From: Dendrolimus kikuchii
Taxonomy: Eukaryota > Arthropoda > Insecta > Lepidoptera > Lasiocampidae
Reading direction: 5' to 3'
DNA: 64,000 nt
Assembly: GCA_019925095.2 (NCBI GenBank)
Contig: CM034408.1
Location: 4,651,001-4,715,000 of the forward strand
In this document: one piece after another, positions 53,408 to 64,000 of the stretch
Layout: each line of letters starts with the position of its first letter
Position numbering within the stretch: the first letter of the stretch is position 1
Translations under genes and position numbers: made by a program
The notes under the pieces: model-generated
Told to the model about the DNA's origin: nothing
Database searches by the model: none
What the model saw: only the letters and a program-made list of their open reading frames with translations

Positions 53408-53896
53408 ATTAAAACAAACGTTTTAAACTCAATCAGCGCAATAATATTAAAACATGTCTTTATATTCTTGAGATGATCCAAAAATATTTGTTGAAAGTCT
53501 TATATCCAGAGAAAAAAAGACTTCACTTACAAACATAGAAATTAGAAACAATTTCACAGTAAAATATTTTTCTACTCGGTTGTTACTCGTAGTAATCTTC
53601 TATGACGAAGGTCAAATTATATAATACAAAACACAATATTTTATCGATCTTTTCCCTAGAAGAAAATGCTCCTTCAAATAGACGAGACAATTCAGTCAAA
53701 TACGAAAAAACTTCACGAGGGTGTCAACTGATTTGTGGATTATTAAAAAAAGCCTCTAAGTAAAATTGTCCTTACTCTATATGCATACAAATGCTTGATT
53801 TGATAAAAATATAGCATCTAAAAATTACAATGGTCCAGTAAAAAACTGAAAATACACACATTTGAACCCGACAAGACTTAACCGTTTCTACAACTA
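53408..53896. other. Intergenic, nothing recognised
   Basis: AT-rich; no gene or shared repeat. Confidence 0.4.
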
Positions 53897-54320
53897 CTAT
53901 CCATTCGCTTGCATTACTATCAGTTAAATTTTGACATGACTTTTCCTTTTTTATTGCAGGAGATCAGCAGACAGTCAGACGGCCCACTTGATGGAAAGCG
54001 GTTACCATCGCCTATGGACATTTGCAACACCAAAGTTGCTACAAATGCGCTGCTGCTCTCTTAAGGGAGACTGGAACCTGATTACTAATGCCGGAACACA
54101 ACTCAAGGTTGTTATGGCGACATACTTTAGACCAGGGGTGGTAGCCATCCATTCGGGCAAATGCCCTACCACCTGGCTGTGGGTTGTTAAGTCGCCTCTT
54201 ACGACAGGCCTCCTGGCCGCAGGAAATTGTATTCTTTCTCCGTTCCTGCACGGATAAACGTGAATGGCGCTATGTCGAATTTTAACTCATAATAAGGCAA
54301 ATGAACGGTCGGTAACATAT
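53897..54320. mobile_element. Foldback MITE holding an S1 copy
   Basis: 53897-53940 (TATCCATTCGCTTGCATTAC, TATCAGTTAAATTTTGACAT) is the imperfect inverse of 54270-54315 (TGTCGAATTTTAACTCATAA, TAAGGCAAATGAACGG). The S1 copy fills the gap. Fragments of the same foldback recur at 1.08, 1.57 and 17.64 kb. Confidence 0.6.
53945..54256 (-). repeat. S1 short retroposon, full length
   Basis: TTTTTTATTGCAGGAGATCAG to TTCCTGCACGGATAAA, close to the 23.5 and 59.5 kb copies. Confidence 0.8.
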
Positions 54321-54611
54321 AGGAACCGGTCATATGTCACATCACAGGATTATCTGCTCTAGCTGTGATTTTATTATTACTTACGACATACAGTATGTAC
54401 TTAGTCGAAATAAGTCAAAAATTGAAAAGACAATTAAGATAACATCATTCGCCCTCTGCTTCAATGATGTGTTATCTTGAAAACTGGAATTAGAAGTATT
54501 TTTTAACCTTTAAAAATAATTGTATCCAAACGAATATACAATGTATTTTAAAAGATATCATGTTATTCCTTTCGATACAATTATTTTTTGAAGGTTATAA
54601 AAACGCTAAAT

Positions 54612-54832
54612 ATAGTACTTGTTAAGTTTTCACGACTAGTACACATAATAAAACTACGTCGTAATGATTTTAAGCGCGGTATTTTATTTGATTATTATTA
54701 TTCCGACGTTGCGGCCACTTTTCAGTAGCCAGACTCCCGTGATCATCGCTGCCGAAAAGTGGCCGAAGCGTCGGAATAATAAAAATAGAATAAAATACCG
54801 CGCTTTAAAAGTAGTTTTATTACGCTTCTCTA
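54612..54832. mobile_element. Penelope-like terminal remnants in inverted arrangement
   Basis: Left: GTTAAGTTTTCACGACTAGT, ACATAATAAAACTACGTCG, TTTTAAGCGCGGTATTTTAT, TCCGACGTTGCGGCCACTTT. Right: CGAAAAGTGGCCGAAGCGTC, ATAAAATACCGCGCTTTAAA, AGTAGTTTTATTAC. The two GCGCGG / CCGCGC halves are inverted, so this is a foldback of the P-family 3' end. Confidence 0.6.
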
Positions 54833-55849
54833 GAATTCCAATTTTCAAGACAACACATTATCGAAGCAAAGAGGCTAATTTTTGATCTGAGAATGTATAT
54901 TAAAAATCTCAATTTATGACTCATAACTCTCTCCCATTTTAGCAGCTTTACAACAATTTTTAGTTGGCCATCATCATTCCCAACCAAATTTCATGAAATT
55001 TGGTTCACATGCAACAACATGAAAGAGAATAAACATTCCAACAAAATCACTTATAATATTAATTAAAAGAAAACATAAGAATGTCACCCTTCTTGAATGA
55101 ATAATATAATTGATAAATAACCATACAAAATTAACAGCTGATGCCTAGCATTCCTGTAACACAATTTCTATATTTTGCGCCATAGTTTATGACCTCCGAT
55201 AGCTGCGCATTATCCTTATCGTATTTTGTATGAGAAACCGCCTCTGTCACTACATATTCATAATTAACAAATGTATCAAAAATACACTCGCACATATCCA
55301 TTCCCAGTCTTACAATTTCTTAATTTTATACTTAAACAGAATACAATCACCCAATAAAAAATACATGTCTGAAAAGCTAGTAAATGCTGCATAACTAGAT
55401 GGCAGCATAGGTCGTTCCATTTTCCCCTTTTGATTATTTTGGAAAAATAAAAATACTCTTTAAGTTTTTTAGTTTCTGATTAATCTGTCTATAATAATCT
55501 TTGGTTGCCTGGAAGAGACTGCTTGAAGAGATAAGGCCGCCTATTGTTTCTACCATGACAGTATTGTAATTGTGCATTTTTGAAATTGCATATTTGGTGA
55601 GCAATAAAGTGGTATCTATTCTATTTTATGTTATCTATTGTATAAATCTGTAGAGGAGTTTGTACTAAATATCAATGTGAAAAAAGAGAAAAAATAAGAG
55701 GGACGGCTAATTTGCTGAAAATACGGCGTACAAATTCTCAAAATATGCTATGTATATAATAAAGTATAAGAAATGTCATTGTGTCGCTATTTGTTAAAAA
55801 AAAAGCGGCAGTAGATTACGAAAATTTAACTTTTACAATTTTTATATTA
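54833..55849. other. Intergenic, nothing recognised
   Basis: Only the GATAAGGCCGCCTATT motif near 55530 (complement of the GGCGGCCTTATC block) is shared. No gene. Confidence 0.4.
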
Positions 55850-55990
55850 GAGCATCACATTAAAACTACTGAACAGATTTAAATTAATCTCAACACAGAT
55901 ATAGCTTATATCCCGGGTAAACACTAAGGACACCTTTTATCCCGATAAATGACGTCACTCCCGTAGGACAGACGAAAAAGATGGCGTTAA
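55850..55990 (+). repeat. AT-rich dispersed repeat
   Basis: GAGCATCACATTAAAACTAC, TATATCCCGGGT and GTAGGACAGACGAAAAAGAT match 43540-43755. Confidence 0.55.
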
Positions 55991-56104
55991 AGTCGCGTTT
56001 TTTTTATTCCAGCGTCGTTGTAATTCACTAATAAATGCGTCGTCGTCATGGAAACGCGAGCGAAGTTTCGTTGGCAGATGCTAATGTAAACTGAACTATA
56101 TTTT

Positions 56105-56850
56105 AAACTAGGATATGCCCGCGACTTCGTCCACGCTTGACTTGAAATTCCTGCGAGATTCCTAGGACACAAAGTACCGCAGTGAAAGCTGTGTCTGAAT
56201 AAGCTAATTTTTGTGCACCCAAACGACTACAAACCGGTCCAGGGAAATCACCCACGGGACTCCCGGGATAAAAAAATATCATACATTTTATTACATAAAA
56301 TTTGCTCCGGTGGTTCGGGCATGTGGAAAGAATGCATGATGAAAGAATGACTAAACAGATATACAATGCAGAAGTGGATGGATGCAGAAGTCGTGGAAGG
56401 CCAAGACACACCTTCCAGGATCAAATTGATCGTGTACTAGCGGAGGGTGATGTCAGGAGCCTTAAGAACAGACGAGCTTGCGTGACAAGAGTTATGAATG
56501 TCAAAGAAGCAAGTGAGGTGTGTAAGAATGGGCCTAAATGGCGCTCTGTTGTTCGTGCCTACCCCGCAAGGGAACTGGCGTGAAGTTATTTATATATGTA
56601 AAATTTGCTATCGATTAGTAAAAATAATCACATTGGAATTTAAATCATTCCCAGAAAAATGTCCGCGGGATTCCCGGGATAAAAAGTAGCGCAGAGTTTA
56701 AGTCTAAGAATTAGCTGTCGATCAGCGAAAACCGCATCGAAATCGGTTCAGTAGTTTATATAGTGTATTCCAGTTGTTTTTTTTAAATAGCTTCGATATA
56801 TAGACACGACATGTTTAGAATGTTATAATATTATAGATAACAGAACGTCA
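56105..56850 (+). repeat. H-group repeat split by an R-family LINE stub
   Basis: 56105-56290 (AACTAGGATATGCCCGCGAC, TTCGTCCACGC) and 56600-56850 (GTCCGCGGGATTCCCGGGAT, CGACATGTTTAGAATGTTAT) bracket the LINE copy at 56305-56597; the joined parts follow the order of the 7153-7440 and 13552-13713 copies. Confidence 0.6.
56305..56597 (+). mobile_element. R-family LINE 3' end
   Basis: Encodes RWFGHVERMHDERMTKQ, the [15 protein letters not shown] tail and stop. The tail TTATTTATATATGT is a decayed TATG repeat. Second longest copy. Confidence 0.8.
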
Positions 56851-57000
56851 AAAAGCGAGAGAATAATGTACCCGTGCCGCCATCTATTCAATATTTGTAG
56901 AGATTTATTGCCTTCTCATTTCATTACACTTAAAAGACAAGGACAGACAGAGCACTTATTTAAAGCACGTGTACTGAGATGCAACATGTTTACACAAAAT

Positions 57001-57528
57001 TACGATTTTCCTTATTGTATATAATTATAGCAAGTGTCTGAATTTTATTGATATAACTAACAATATTATAGAGAAATATTTCAAGCAGTTATAAAATTAC
57101 TTAAAAGTCAATCATTCTTAAAAAGTTAATTATTGCACTTAAATATCACTTAATGAGAATGATTAAAAAATAACAATCAAGCAAGAATCAATACATTCTT
57201 AACATCATACTCCAGTTACGCAGCTGTGCAATTTCAAAATGTAGCAACTGACATTGTGTTTTAAATGATTAATTTCAAGTTTTCACTGGAAATAAATACT
57301 AAAATTTAAATTAAATAATGTCAAAAATCAAATCTTTATTCTAAACACACCACTTTTACATGATATGAACTTAATTTTCATGTAAATTAATCATTATAAT
57401 TATGTATTTTGTCCCATGGGAGTTCATGGTAATTTTAAAGATTAATCTTTGTTTGACACTATACCCAACATGTTATATTGGTATATAAAAAAATTGTATA
57501 TATTTACTTATTACTTCCCTTGTGTCAT
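57001..57528. other. PERK 3' UTR and flank
   Basis: The minus-strand 3' UTR of PERK runs through here. An AATAAA on the minus strand at 57335-57340 would end transcripts ~190 bases after the stop codon. Confidence 0.55.
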
Positions 57529-57791
57529 TTAGCTTGCGGTAGTTTGAGGTGGTAGTATGAAGTGGTAGTTCGTATCTGTCTGTTGGTAGAGTGGCGCCCG
57601 AGAGCGGACTCCGCTGGCAGTCGGCCTCTTCGACGGGTCCTCGCTTAGCATCAGTTTCAGGACTTCCGTCTGAAAAGTAAATTATTTAATTTTTTTTATA
57701 CCTACGAGTAGAGTACAGTTGCCAGGTAGACAGACAACCTGGGGCCCCAATTCAACTATTTCAATATCTTGCCGTTGCGAACATGTTCAAA

Positions 57792-57826
<35 letters not shown>

Positions 57827-60800
57827 CTTTATTGCACACCAAACAAAAACAGACGATATTTACATTTACAATATTTTCTAGGCAATACAATAGGCGGCCT
57901 TATCGCTCAAAGCGATCTCTTCCAGGCAACCTAAATCAAAGAAATTTGAATCAGGCGATGTAATTGGTGCAGGAAAAAGGCAATAGATACATAAATTCTT
58001 AAACTAATTTAAGAATTAAATATTCAAATACTTACATATATACATAGTCCTATATATACACATATACAATAATATATTTACCAAAATACATAAGTTATTA
58101 TAATAAATGTATTAGCATGATTACATTGTGTTCATCAGACATAGCTATTTGTGGACAAATAGTATTTTCTAAGTAAATTTCTAAATATTGGTAAAGATTT
58201 GGCCTCTCTGACAGTAAGAGGCAGCATATTCCAAAGTTAGATAGCGTATTCGACGATTCTATTCTATTGCGATGGTGTAAAAAAATCGTATTCTACTAAA
58301 TTACAGTAGCCTTGATATCGTCGCGGTAAAATAATAGTTAAAAAAAAAATGTTATTACTGTGACGGCTACCGACAGTTGCAATTCAGCAAAAATTGTAAT
58401 GTGTGGATATTCGTGGCAATGTTGTTAATCACCCCACGTCACCTTCCGAGTCGAGTCGTACGAACAAAGTCAAAATAATATTTTCTAAGTTTTCGCGACT
58501 TGTATACATAATAAAACTACTTCGGAAAAACCAAAATCAAATAAAATTACCGCGCTTAAAACCGTTAAAACGTAGTTTTATTACAAAGTCAAAGTAATGT
58601 ATTTGTTTGAAACATGGACATTTTTGCAGATGTTATGCTGTCTCAAGTTACATGTTTCGCCTTGATAGGCATACAAATTTTTTGTAGTTTTGGTTACAAG
58701 CCTTTTGTTGTCCTATAGACTACATATAACTGAATTAAAGATAGTATATAATTTAACTATTATAGTAGTTAAAATATATTAAGCTACCACAATTAATTAT
58801 TAAAAATGTTATAGACAAATTTGGATTCGTTTAGTAATTAGAAAACTATTTATACTCGCAGACATAAGCGAAGTCTCTCTTACATGACATGACATTATAC
58901 ACATATATTCATAAACGTTGGTAGAGGTTGACTCCGAAGAACGAAACCTCCGTGTTAAACTATTTATTTCATTTTATCTCCATCAGCCAGACACGCCATA
59001 ATTGGAGTCGGGAGAGAATCACACATATACCATCACAGTAGTAATCCATACAACCCACTTAAAACCACAATTGCCATTAGCAGAAATGCAGTCAGCCGAA
59101 ATGAACATTAAAAAACTAGCAAAATGTTTAGATATTTTGGCGTGTGCCGCCATTGGAATGAACAGAATACAATAAAACAATAATTACCTCGTTGGGATAC
59201 TTATCGAGGAAATGCTTTGGATAGTTGTTGTCCCTCAGCTTCAACAAGGACACGACGCGCTCGGACTCGGTGCCAAACGGCTGAAGAAGCTCGAACAAAA
59301 TTAAACCCAACGAGTAGATGTCCACTTTGTAGTTGTAGGGTAGTCCAGCTTTTTGCTCCGGAGACATGTACAGGTGTGTCCCTGTGGGAGGGGTGATAGA
59401 AACGTTTGCTTTAGAAAGATATGTAATCACAGATGCAGACTTGTGAAGGAGCACTATCTAACTGTATAACGTGTTTTTTTTAAATTTTTTATTGCAGGAG
59501 TTCAGCAGACAGGCAGACGGCCCACTTGATGGAAAGCGGTTGCCACCGCCTATGGACATTTGGAACACCAAAGGTGCTACAAATGCGCTGCTGCTCTCTT
59601 AAGGGAGACTGGAACCTAGTCACTAATGCCGGAACACAACTCAAGGTTGTTATGGCGGCATACTCTAGACCAGGGGTGGTAGCCATCCAGTCGGGCAAAT
59701 ACCCTACCACCTGGCTGTGGGTTGTTATGTCGCCTCTTACGACAGGCAGCCCGGCCGCAGGAAATTGTAGTCTTTCTCCATTCCTGCACGGATAAAAACG
59801 GTGTTTATTGTTTACAACAGTTTACCCTGCGGCATTAAACTCTAGTGCGTGCCTCTTGTTCAAATAGTAGGCATTAATACAGGTAACATTGTTTTAAATT
59901 TTTATGTTAGTGCTATTTGCCCCCGGAATATTCACTTCATTTTATACTGCAAACTATCCCATCTCCCAGGATGAAAGTATTTATGTACATTTTCGGTATT
60001 AAATTACATTTAAACAAAACTACAGCAAAACCGATCCAGTACTCCAGAAGTTTTTCCGTAGAAGCTTAATGATAGACAGACCGAGGTACTATCGCATTTT
60101 TTTAGATGATGAATTTTTATAGATCTAAAAAGTTGAAAAAATATTGGTCTCTCATACAAACTTTGATCCCCTATTTCAATACGTTCTAGTTTTATTTTTG
60201 CGATACAAGTTGTAGCCTATGTGTCAAGTCTTGTCTATCATTTGTAAACTAAATAAACGACCAAAAAGGCGAAAATGACAAATTATAAAAAAAACAAAAC
60301 CTACCTACTTTCTGGGATAACATTGACATAAATCTATCCCTTTTTCCAGAATGAAAAGTATCCTACATCCATCCTGGATATTAAACATACATATATATCG
60401 AATATCAACCAAATCGGTCAAATAATTTTTCCGGGAAAGCATAAAAGCCAAACAGAAAAATATACTTTTACCTCGGAAACTATTCCATTTTTCAGGATAA
60501 AAAGTATCCTATGCAGCCTATGCTCATCCTCGGCGTCGAAAATATATACGGACCAGTAGTTTTTCCGTGACAGCGTAAGACAGACAACGTTACTTTCGCA
60601 TTTATAATATTAATAGGGATTATTATTTATTATGTTTGTATAATAAAAACTCATCAATACTACGTATGTGTAATTCATTCGCTCACTCATTTGATTACCA
60701 TAGACTCACCAACTCTAAATCATTGACCTACTTATTTGTACACCAAAAACACATTGAGCCAATACATGTATCAGACATTAACTTAAATATTCATATACCA

Positions 60801-62753
60801 TAAACTCACCGACTATGAGTGTCATTAACTCACTCATTTTTGTACCGTTGCAGACAGTTTTAAACATATTCTTTTCTTTAAAACAGCTACAACACGTTAC
60901 AAAACGGTGGAAATAGAGTTACAAAAAGTGACCTCCAATAGAACATAGATTGTATAAAAACCTCTGAATTTGAATGAATGGAGTTTTGCTCTCAAAATGT
61001 AATATTAATTTATTCAAGATTTTAAGCATCTTTAAAGTATTTCAAACAGATGTATTTAAATTAAAAGATCAATGAAAGTAGATGAAATTCAACAATCATG
61101 CCATAAACTTATTGACGCCATGAGTGTATCATTCATTCATTCACTCATTGGTGTTCCGTAAACTCACCGACTTTATGCGTGTGTCTCTGGTAGACATCCA
61201 CTTCGTCCAATCTGTCCCCGTCCTGGGAGGTATCCCCCATATTGGTGACGAGACCGAAGTCCCCGACCTTCACTCTTCCGTCGGGGGCGAACAGAATGTT
61301 GCTAGGCTTCAGATCTCGATGGATGAGTCCCACTAAGTGTACATACTCCACCGCCGATACTATTTGGCTGAACAGGGTTTTCACCTGAAAAGCCAGAGGT
61401 TAAATAATTCTATCATGCCAGTTCTCATTCAACCACAGAAGCAGTCAAAATATAATAAAGGACATATAAATTATTACTATATTATATTATACTTATATAT
61501 AAAGCTGAAGAGTTTGTTTGTTTACTTGAACGCGTTAATCTCAGGAACTACTACTGGTCTGATTTGAAAAATTCTTTCAGTGTTAAATAGCCCATTTATC
61601 GAGGAAGGCTATGGGTATCATCAGTCATCACGCTAAGACCAACAGGAGCGGAACACCAATGAAGAATGTTTCAAAATCAGGGGTTTCAACTTGCTTTTTT
61701 TTTTAAACTATTCCACGCGAACGACGTCGCGGGCAGAAGCTAGTTATTTATAAAATTGAGCATCCTTACAGTTCCTTGCCTTTGTCTATTTGAAGTAATA
61801 CAGTTTGTCAAAGAAAATCTCAACATGTTCACACACCCTGTAAGCTTATGATAAAAGAATAGAATATTTTATCCGCTAAACAAGACAGCTTATTTAAATA
61901 AAAGTATATTTTGTATTGCATCAAAACTGTACAACCGTCTACCAGATGAGCTTTTGAACATAACAACTGTTAATATATTCAAACGTAAGGTTGAGACAGT
62001 TTTAATACAAAAAGCATATTATACAGTAAACAAATATCTAGGACAGGAATAACTATATTATAATTATCAACGACTTACCTAATGTATAACAATATTAATT
62101 TGAAATTGATTGACTGATTAGAAAATAATCTATAGTAATGTGACATTGTTTTTTGCTTTTATATAGATAAAGTTTTATATTAATGTAATTAGTTAAGTTA
62201 TTTATGTCCTGTTGTTCCAACAATGAACTCCAACATGTTTGTAATTTTATGTCTGTGACAGTTTATACATATATACATACATAACTTCACGCCATTTCCC
62301 TTGCGGGGTAGGCACGAACAATAGAGCGCCATTTAGGCTTATTCTTACACACCTCACTTGCTTCTTTGACATTCATAACTCTTGTCATGCACGCTCGTCT
62401 GTTCTTAAGGCTCCTGACATCACCTTCTGCTAGTACACGATCAATTTGATCATGGAAGGTGTGTCGTGGCCTTCCACGACTTCTGCATCCATCCACTTTT
62501 GGATTGTATACAATTTTGCAGTCTATACAATGAATGTTTATTCTCTTCTATTCTATAAAAATTAACTCACGTGATTTCCTCTCGCTTCAACGGTCCTATT
62601 ACTCCTGAGCCAGTCGTGGAGGCTATCCCTCCTGCACAGCTGCATCTGGATGTACAAATACATCTGCGACCCGGGATTCAGGGTGCTCGGATCTGGAGGC
62701 GGGTGCGAATTCGAGACGACCATGTCCAAGGACCAATGGCGAGTGTGTCCCTT
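57529..62753 (-). CDS. EIF2AK3: PERK (PEK, EIF2AK3) eIF2-alpha kinase, last four exons (5' partial)
   Basis: Exons in transcript order: 62571-62753, 61168-61384, 59188-59381, 57529-57669 (735 nt, 244 aa plus stop); all GT-AG with consistent phases. PERK is the ER-membrane kinase that phosphorylates eIF2-alpha under unfolded-protein stress. Visible: [18 protein letters not shown] (hinge and start of C-lobe), catalytic loop HRDLKPSN (about 61321-61298), KVGDFGLVT with DFG near 61261-61253, the activation segment [18 protein letters not shown] with the RHT threonine that is autophosphorylated in mammals, then [18 protein letters not shown] and EDPSKRPTA. The PERK-specific YIQMQLC and RHT-x-VGT wording separates it from GCN2, HRI and PKR. 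The luminal sensor, membrane segment and N-lobe lie to the right of the window. The end after the kinase fold is short (~25 residues). Confidence 0.93.
57725..58345. repeat. Old LINE-like repeat with (GA)14 microsatellite
   Basis: GGGGCCCCAATTCAACTATT matches 31494; a GA run at 57796-57823; then AATACTTTATTGCACACCAAA, GGCGGCCTTATCGCTCAAAG and, at 58240-58340, TATCGTCGCGGTAAAATAAT shared with 31600. Probably a decayed LINE 3' region in PERK's last intron. Confidence 0.5.
58478..58583 (+). mobile_element. Penelope-like remnant with internal deletion
   Basis: AATATTTTCTAAGTTTTCGC-GACTTGTATACATAATAAAA, directly joined to TTCGGAAAAACCAAAATCAA and ending AACGTAGTTTTATTA. The hairpin block of other copies is deleted. 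Confidence 0.7.
58584..59187. other. PERK intron, nothing new
   Basis: Apart from ATTAGCAGAAATGCAGTCAG at 59075 (shared with 31650) nothing is recognised. Confidence 0.4.
59482..59796 (-). repeat. S1 short retroposon, full length
   Basis: TTTTTTATTGCAGGAGTTCAG to TTCCTGCACGGATAAAA, a clean copy 100 bp upstream of PERK's third exon here. Confidence 0.8.
59815..60621 (+). repeat. ~800 bp dispersed repeat, uninterrupted copy
   Basis: Matches the interrupted copy at 32938-35252 from CCTGCGGCATTAAACTCTAG to CGCATTTATAATATTAATAGGGA. It has AAATAAACGACCAAAAAGGC where the other copy has the ACTACC minisatellite. Confidence 0.7.
60673..61175. repeat. Degenerate repeat of the PERK exon donor boundary
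   Basis: TAAACTCACCGACT at 61159-61172 (the real exon/intron boundary, read in reverse) recurs at 60801-60814 followed by ATGAGTGTCATTA, and a weaker TAGACTCACCAACT is at 60701. CTCACTCATT motifs recur between. It appears to be local tandem spread of ~100-300 bp. Confidence 0.6.
61480..61744 (-). repeat. H-group repeat, reverse
   Basis: ATATATAAAGCTGAAGAGTT, TCAGGAACTACTACTGGTCT, TCGAGGAAGGCTATGG and ACGACGTCGCGGGCAGAAGC-TAGTT at the head end. The closest match is 52148-52390 reversed. Confidence 0.7.
61745..62267. other. PERK intron, AT-rich, nothing recognised
   Basis: 61920-62060 has a short frame-like piece (AAACTGTACAACCGTCTACC, AATATATTCAAACGTAAGGT) reminiscent of LINE C-termini, not enough to assign. 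Confidence 0.4.
62268..62512 (-). mobile_element. R-family LINE 3' end in PERK intron
   Basis: ATATATACATACATAACTTC then the reverse LINE tail to CATCCATCCACTTTTGGATT. Same strand as PERK; it lies 58 bp beyond the exon 62571-62753 donor. Confidence 0.8.
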
Positions 62754-63304
62754 CTACAAAATATTTACGAAACAGACGAAATAAAAAAAAGCGACTTTAC
62801 AAATAAGTTGAATACAAAATCACATTTTTTAAATAGTTTAGATAATTTGTGCACCATATTTAAATCTATTTAAAATCACTGCATAATTGGTTTATGGCAG
62901 TTACATACGTCTTGTCATCGCAGCGGACAACGCACTACTGGCTAGCGCAACGCGGGAGCGCACATATTAATAGTTGCTCTATCTCGCTCGCACATCATCC
63001 GCCCCGCTCACACATTATGCTATGTATTGTACTAGCTGTACGACTTGTTAATATTTGTACTTAAGGTTACCGTTTCCAAAATAAATCATTTCACTTCAGT
63101 TCACATCAGCACTCGACAGTGAATACTACTCCCTGCCATCTGAAGTATCATTTGACCTCTACGTCTCGCTGTTACAGGTTATTGAAGTAATATTTCTACT
63201 CTGAATTATTATATTAATTGGAAACACAAATGAGGCAAAACTTGTCTATAATGATACAATAATGTACTGTATTAATGTAGACACAGTGTTTAAAAATTAT
63301 GAGA
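62754..63304. other. PERK intron, nothing recognised
   Basis: No upstream PERK exon is seen. 63040-63090 has TTACCGTTTCCAAAATAAAT, like the repeat end at 21.55 and 12.59 kb. Confidence 0.4.
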
Positions 63305-63750
63305 TATTCATTTGCAAAATTTTGTCTATCTGTCGGAGCGTCACGTGAAAACTATTGACCGGTTTAAATAAAACTAGACACTAGCTGGGCGTTCCATTAG
63401 TAGCTCACAACGCCCAAAATGCTCCGTTAGCCGTTCCACGAGGCGACCGCGGTCGCTGTGGTCGTGGCGAAAACGTCACTAATGACGTCATCATTTTCGA
63501 TCACACAACGCTCACAACCCGTGTCAAGAGGTGGGTCGGATAGCAGTTCCACTTGGTTTTACGATTGTAACGCCGGCAAGCAAATGGAACAGGATAAATC
63601 GCAGTCGTTGTGAGTCCCTAATGGAAAGTAGGCTATGTAGTGTAAAGTAGGTTATATCTCGGCTCAATACACTTTTAATTCTGGTAAGTGATGTCGTTTT
63701 TTTGGGATAGACAAATATAGCCAAAAAGTTGCCACTGTGAGCGCGTTTGT
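63305..63750 (+). repeat. AT-rich dispersed repeat split by an M1 MITE
   Basis: 63305-63386 (TTTTGTCTATCTGTCGGAGC, GTCACGTGAAAACTATTGAC) and 63634-63750 (GTTATATCTCGG, TTTTTGGGATAGACAAATAT, AGCCAAAAAGTTGCC) correspond in order to 43550-43740. Confidence 0.6.
63387..63633. mobile_element. M1 MITE, complete copy
   Basis: The ends GGGCGTTCCATTAGTAGCTC and GTCCCTAATGGAAAGTAGGC are inverted; inner GACCGCGGTCGC, TGTCAAGAGGTGGGTCGG and AGTTCCACTTGG blocks. Reverse orientation relative to 41636-41886. Confidence 0.75.
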
Positions 63751-64000
63751 TTGGTGTTGCTGACAGCCTCTATACACACTGACAGAAGTACATTTTATAA
63801 TAATAATATTGGACACTCCTAATTTATACAGGAAGTTTTAGCAAACGGAACACCTGCTTGAAACCGTTATAGTATACCGGGAATATATCTTAATTAAGAT
63901 GCATTATAATTTTATTATTTAATAAACAAAGATATAGGAAGAAAAAAAAATAATTTTGGTTGTGCTTCTCCTTAACATTGTACACTAAGAATGATTGAAC

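Noticed and set aside
57529..62753. GCN2, HRI or PKR kinase
   Set aside because: YIQMQLC, the RHT-x-VGT activation segment and the LFELLQPF block fit PERK best.

Overview
This is an AT-rich, intron-rich, repeat-laden stretch of an insect nuclear genome, most probably Lepidoptera. Nothing in it is bacterial or viral. The clues are GT-AG spliced genes with small conserved exons, very large introns packed with short retroposons, Penelope-like element remnants, insect-type TTAGG motifs, and dispersed repeats with a 'CCCGCGACTTCGTCCGCG' head of the kind common in moth and butterfly genomes.

Three protein-coding genes can be assembled exon by exon. (1) On the minus strand, 27600 down to 4389, an 11-exon gene encodes a 594-residue FHIP2/FAM160B1-type FHF-complex subunit (HOOK-interacting protein, dynein cargo adaptor). 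It ends on an unusual short last exon in place of the usual family C-terminus. (2) On the plus strand, 28692 to 42637, a 4-exon gene encodes a 465-residue nischarin (PX domain plus leucine-rich repeats, endosomal). The two genes are head to head, with about 1.1 kb between their start codons, so that interval is the likely shared promoter. (3) On the minus strand, 62753 down to 57529, the last four exons encode the C-terminal part of the kinase domain of PERK/PEK (EIF2AK3, the ER-stress eIF2-alpha kinase). Its 5' part lies beyond the right edge.

Everything else is introns and intergenic DNA built from repeats. I use working names for families recognised by comparing copies inside the window. 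S1 is a ~310 bp poly-A-tailed short retroposon (about 14 copies). T is a tRNA-derived SINE (about 7 copies). R is the 3' end of an RTE-like LINE with a (TATG)n tail (9 copies, all 5'-truncated). H is a group of Helitron/Lep1-like AT-rich repeats with a CCCGCGACTTCGTCCGCG-type head. P is a Penelope-like retroelement (one copy with a GIY-YIG endonuclease reading frame and an 11 bp target-site duplication, plus several terminal-repeat remnants). M1 is a GC-rich MITE with CGTTCCATTAG ends. X is a further GC-rich repeat. There are also pogo-like, hAT-like and foldback MITEs.

Layout: 1-4.4 kb flank; 4.4-27.6 kb FHIP2 gene with repeat-filled introns; 27.6-28.7 kb divergent promoter; 28.7-42.6 kb nischarin, whose 9.3 kb last intron holds the Penelope-like copy and a large ACTACC minisatellite; 42.6-57.5 kb intergenic repeats, including a 1.38 kb nested terminal-inverted-repeat element with a tandem 497 bp duplication; 57.5-62.8 kb PERK 3' exons; 62.8-64 kb PERK intron. 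The three genes have separate jobs (dynein cargo linkage, endosomal PX/LRR scaffold, unfolded-protein response) and there is no sign of an operon or functional cluster. Many repeats are nested in one another, so relative insertion order can be read at several sites.
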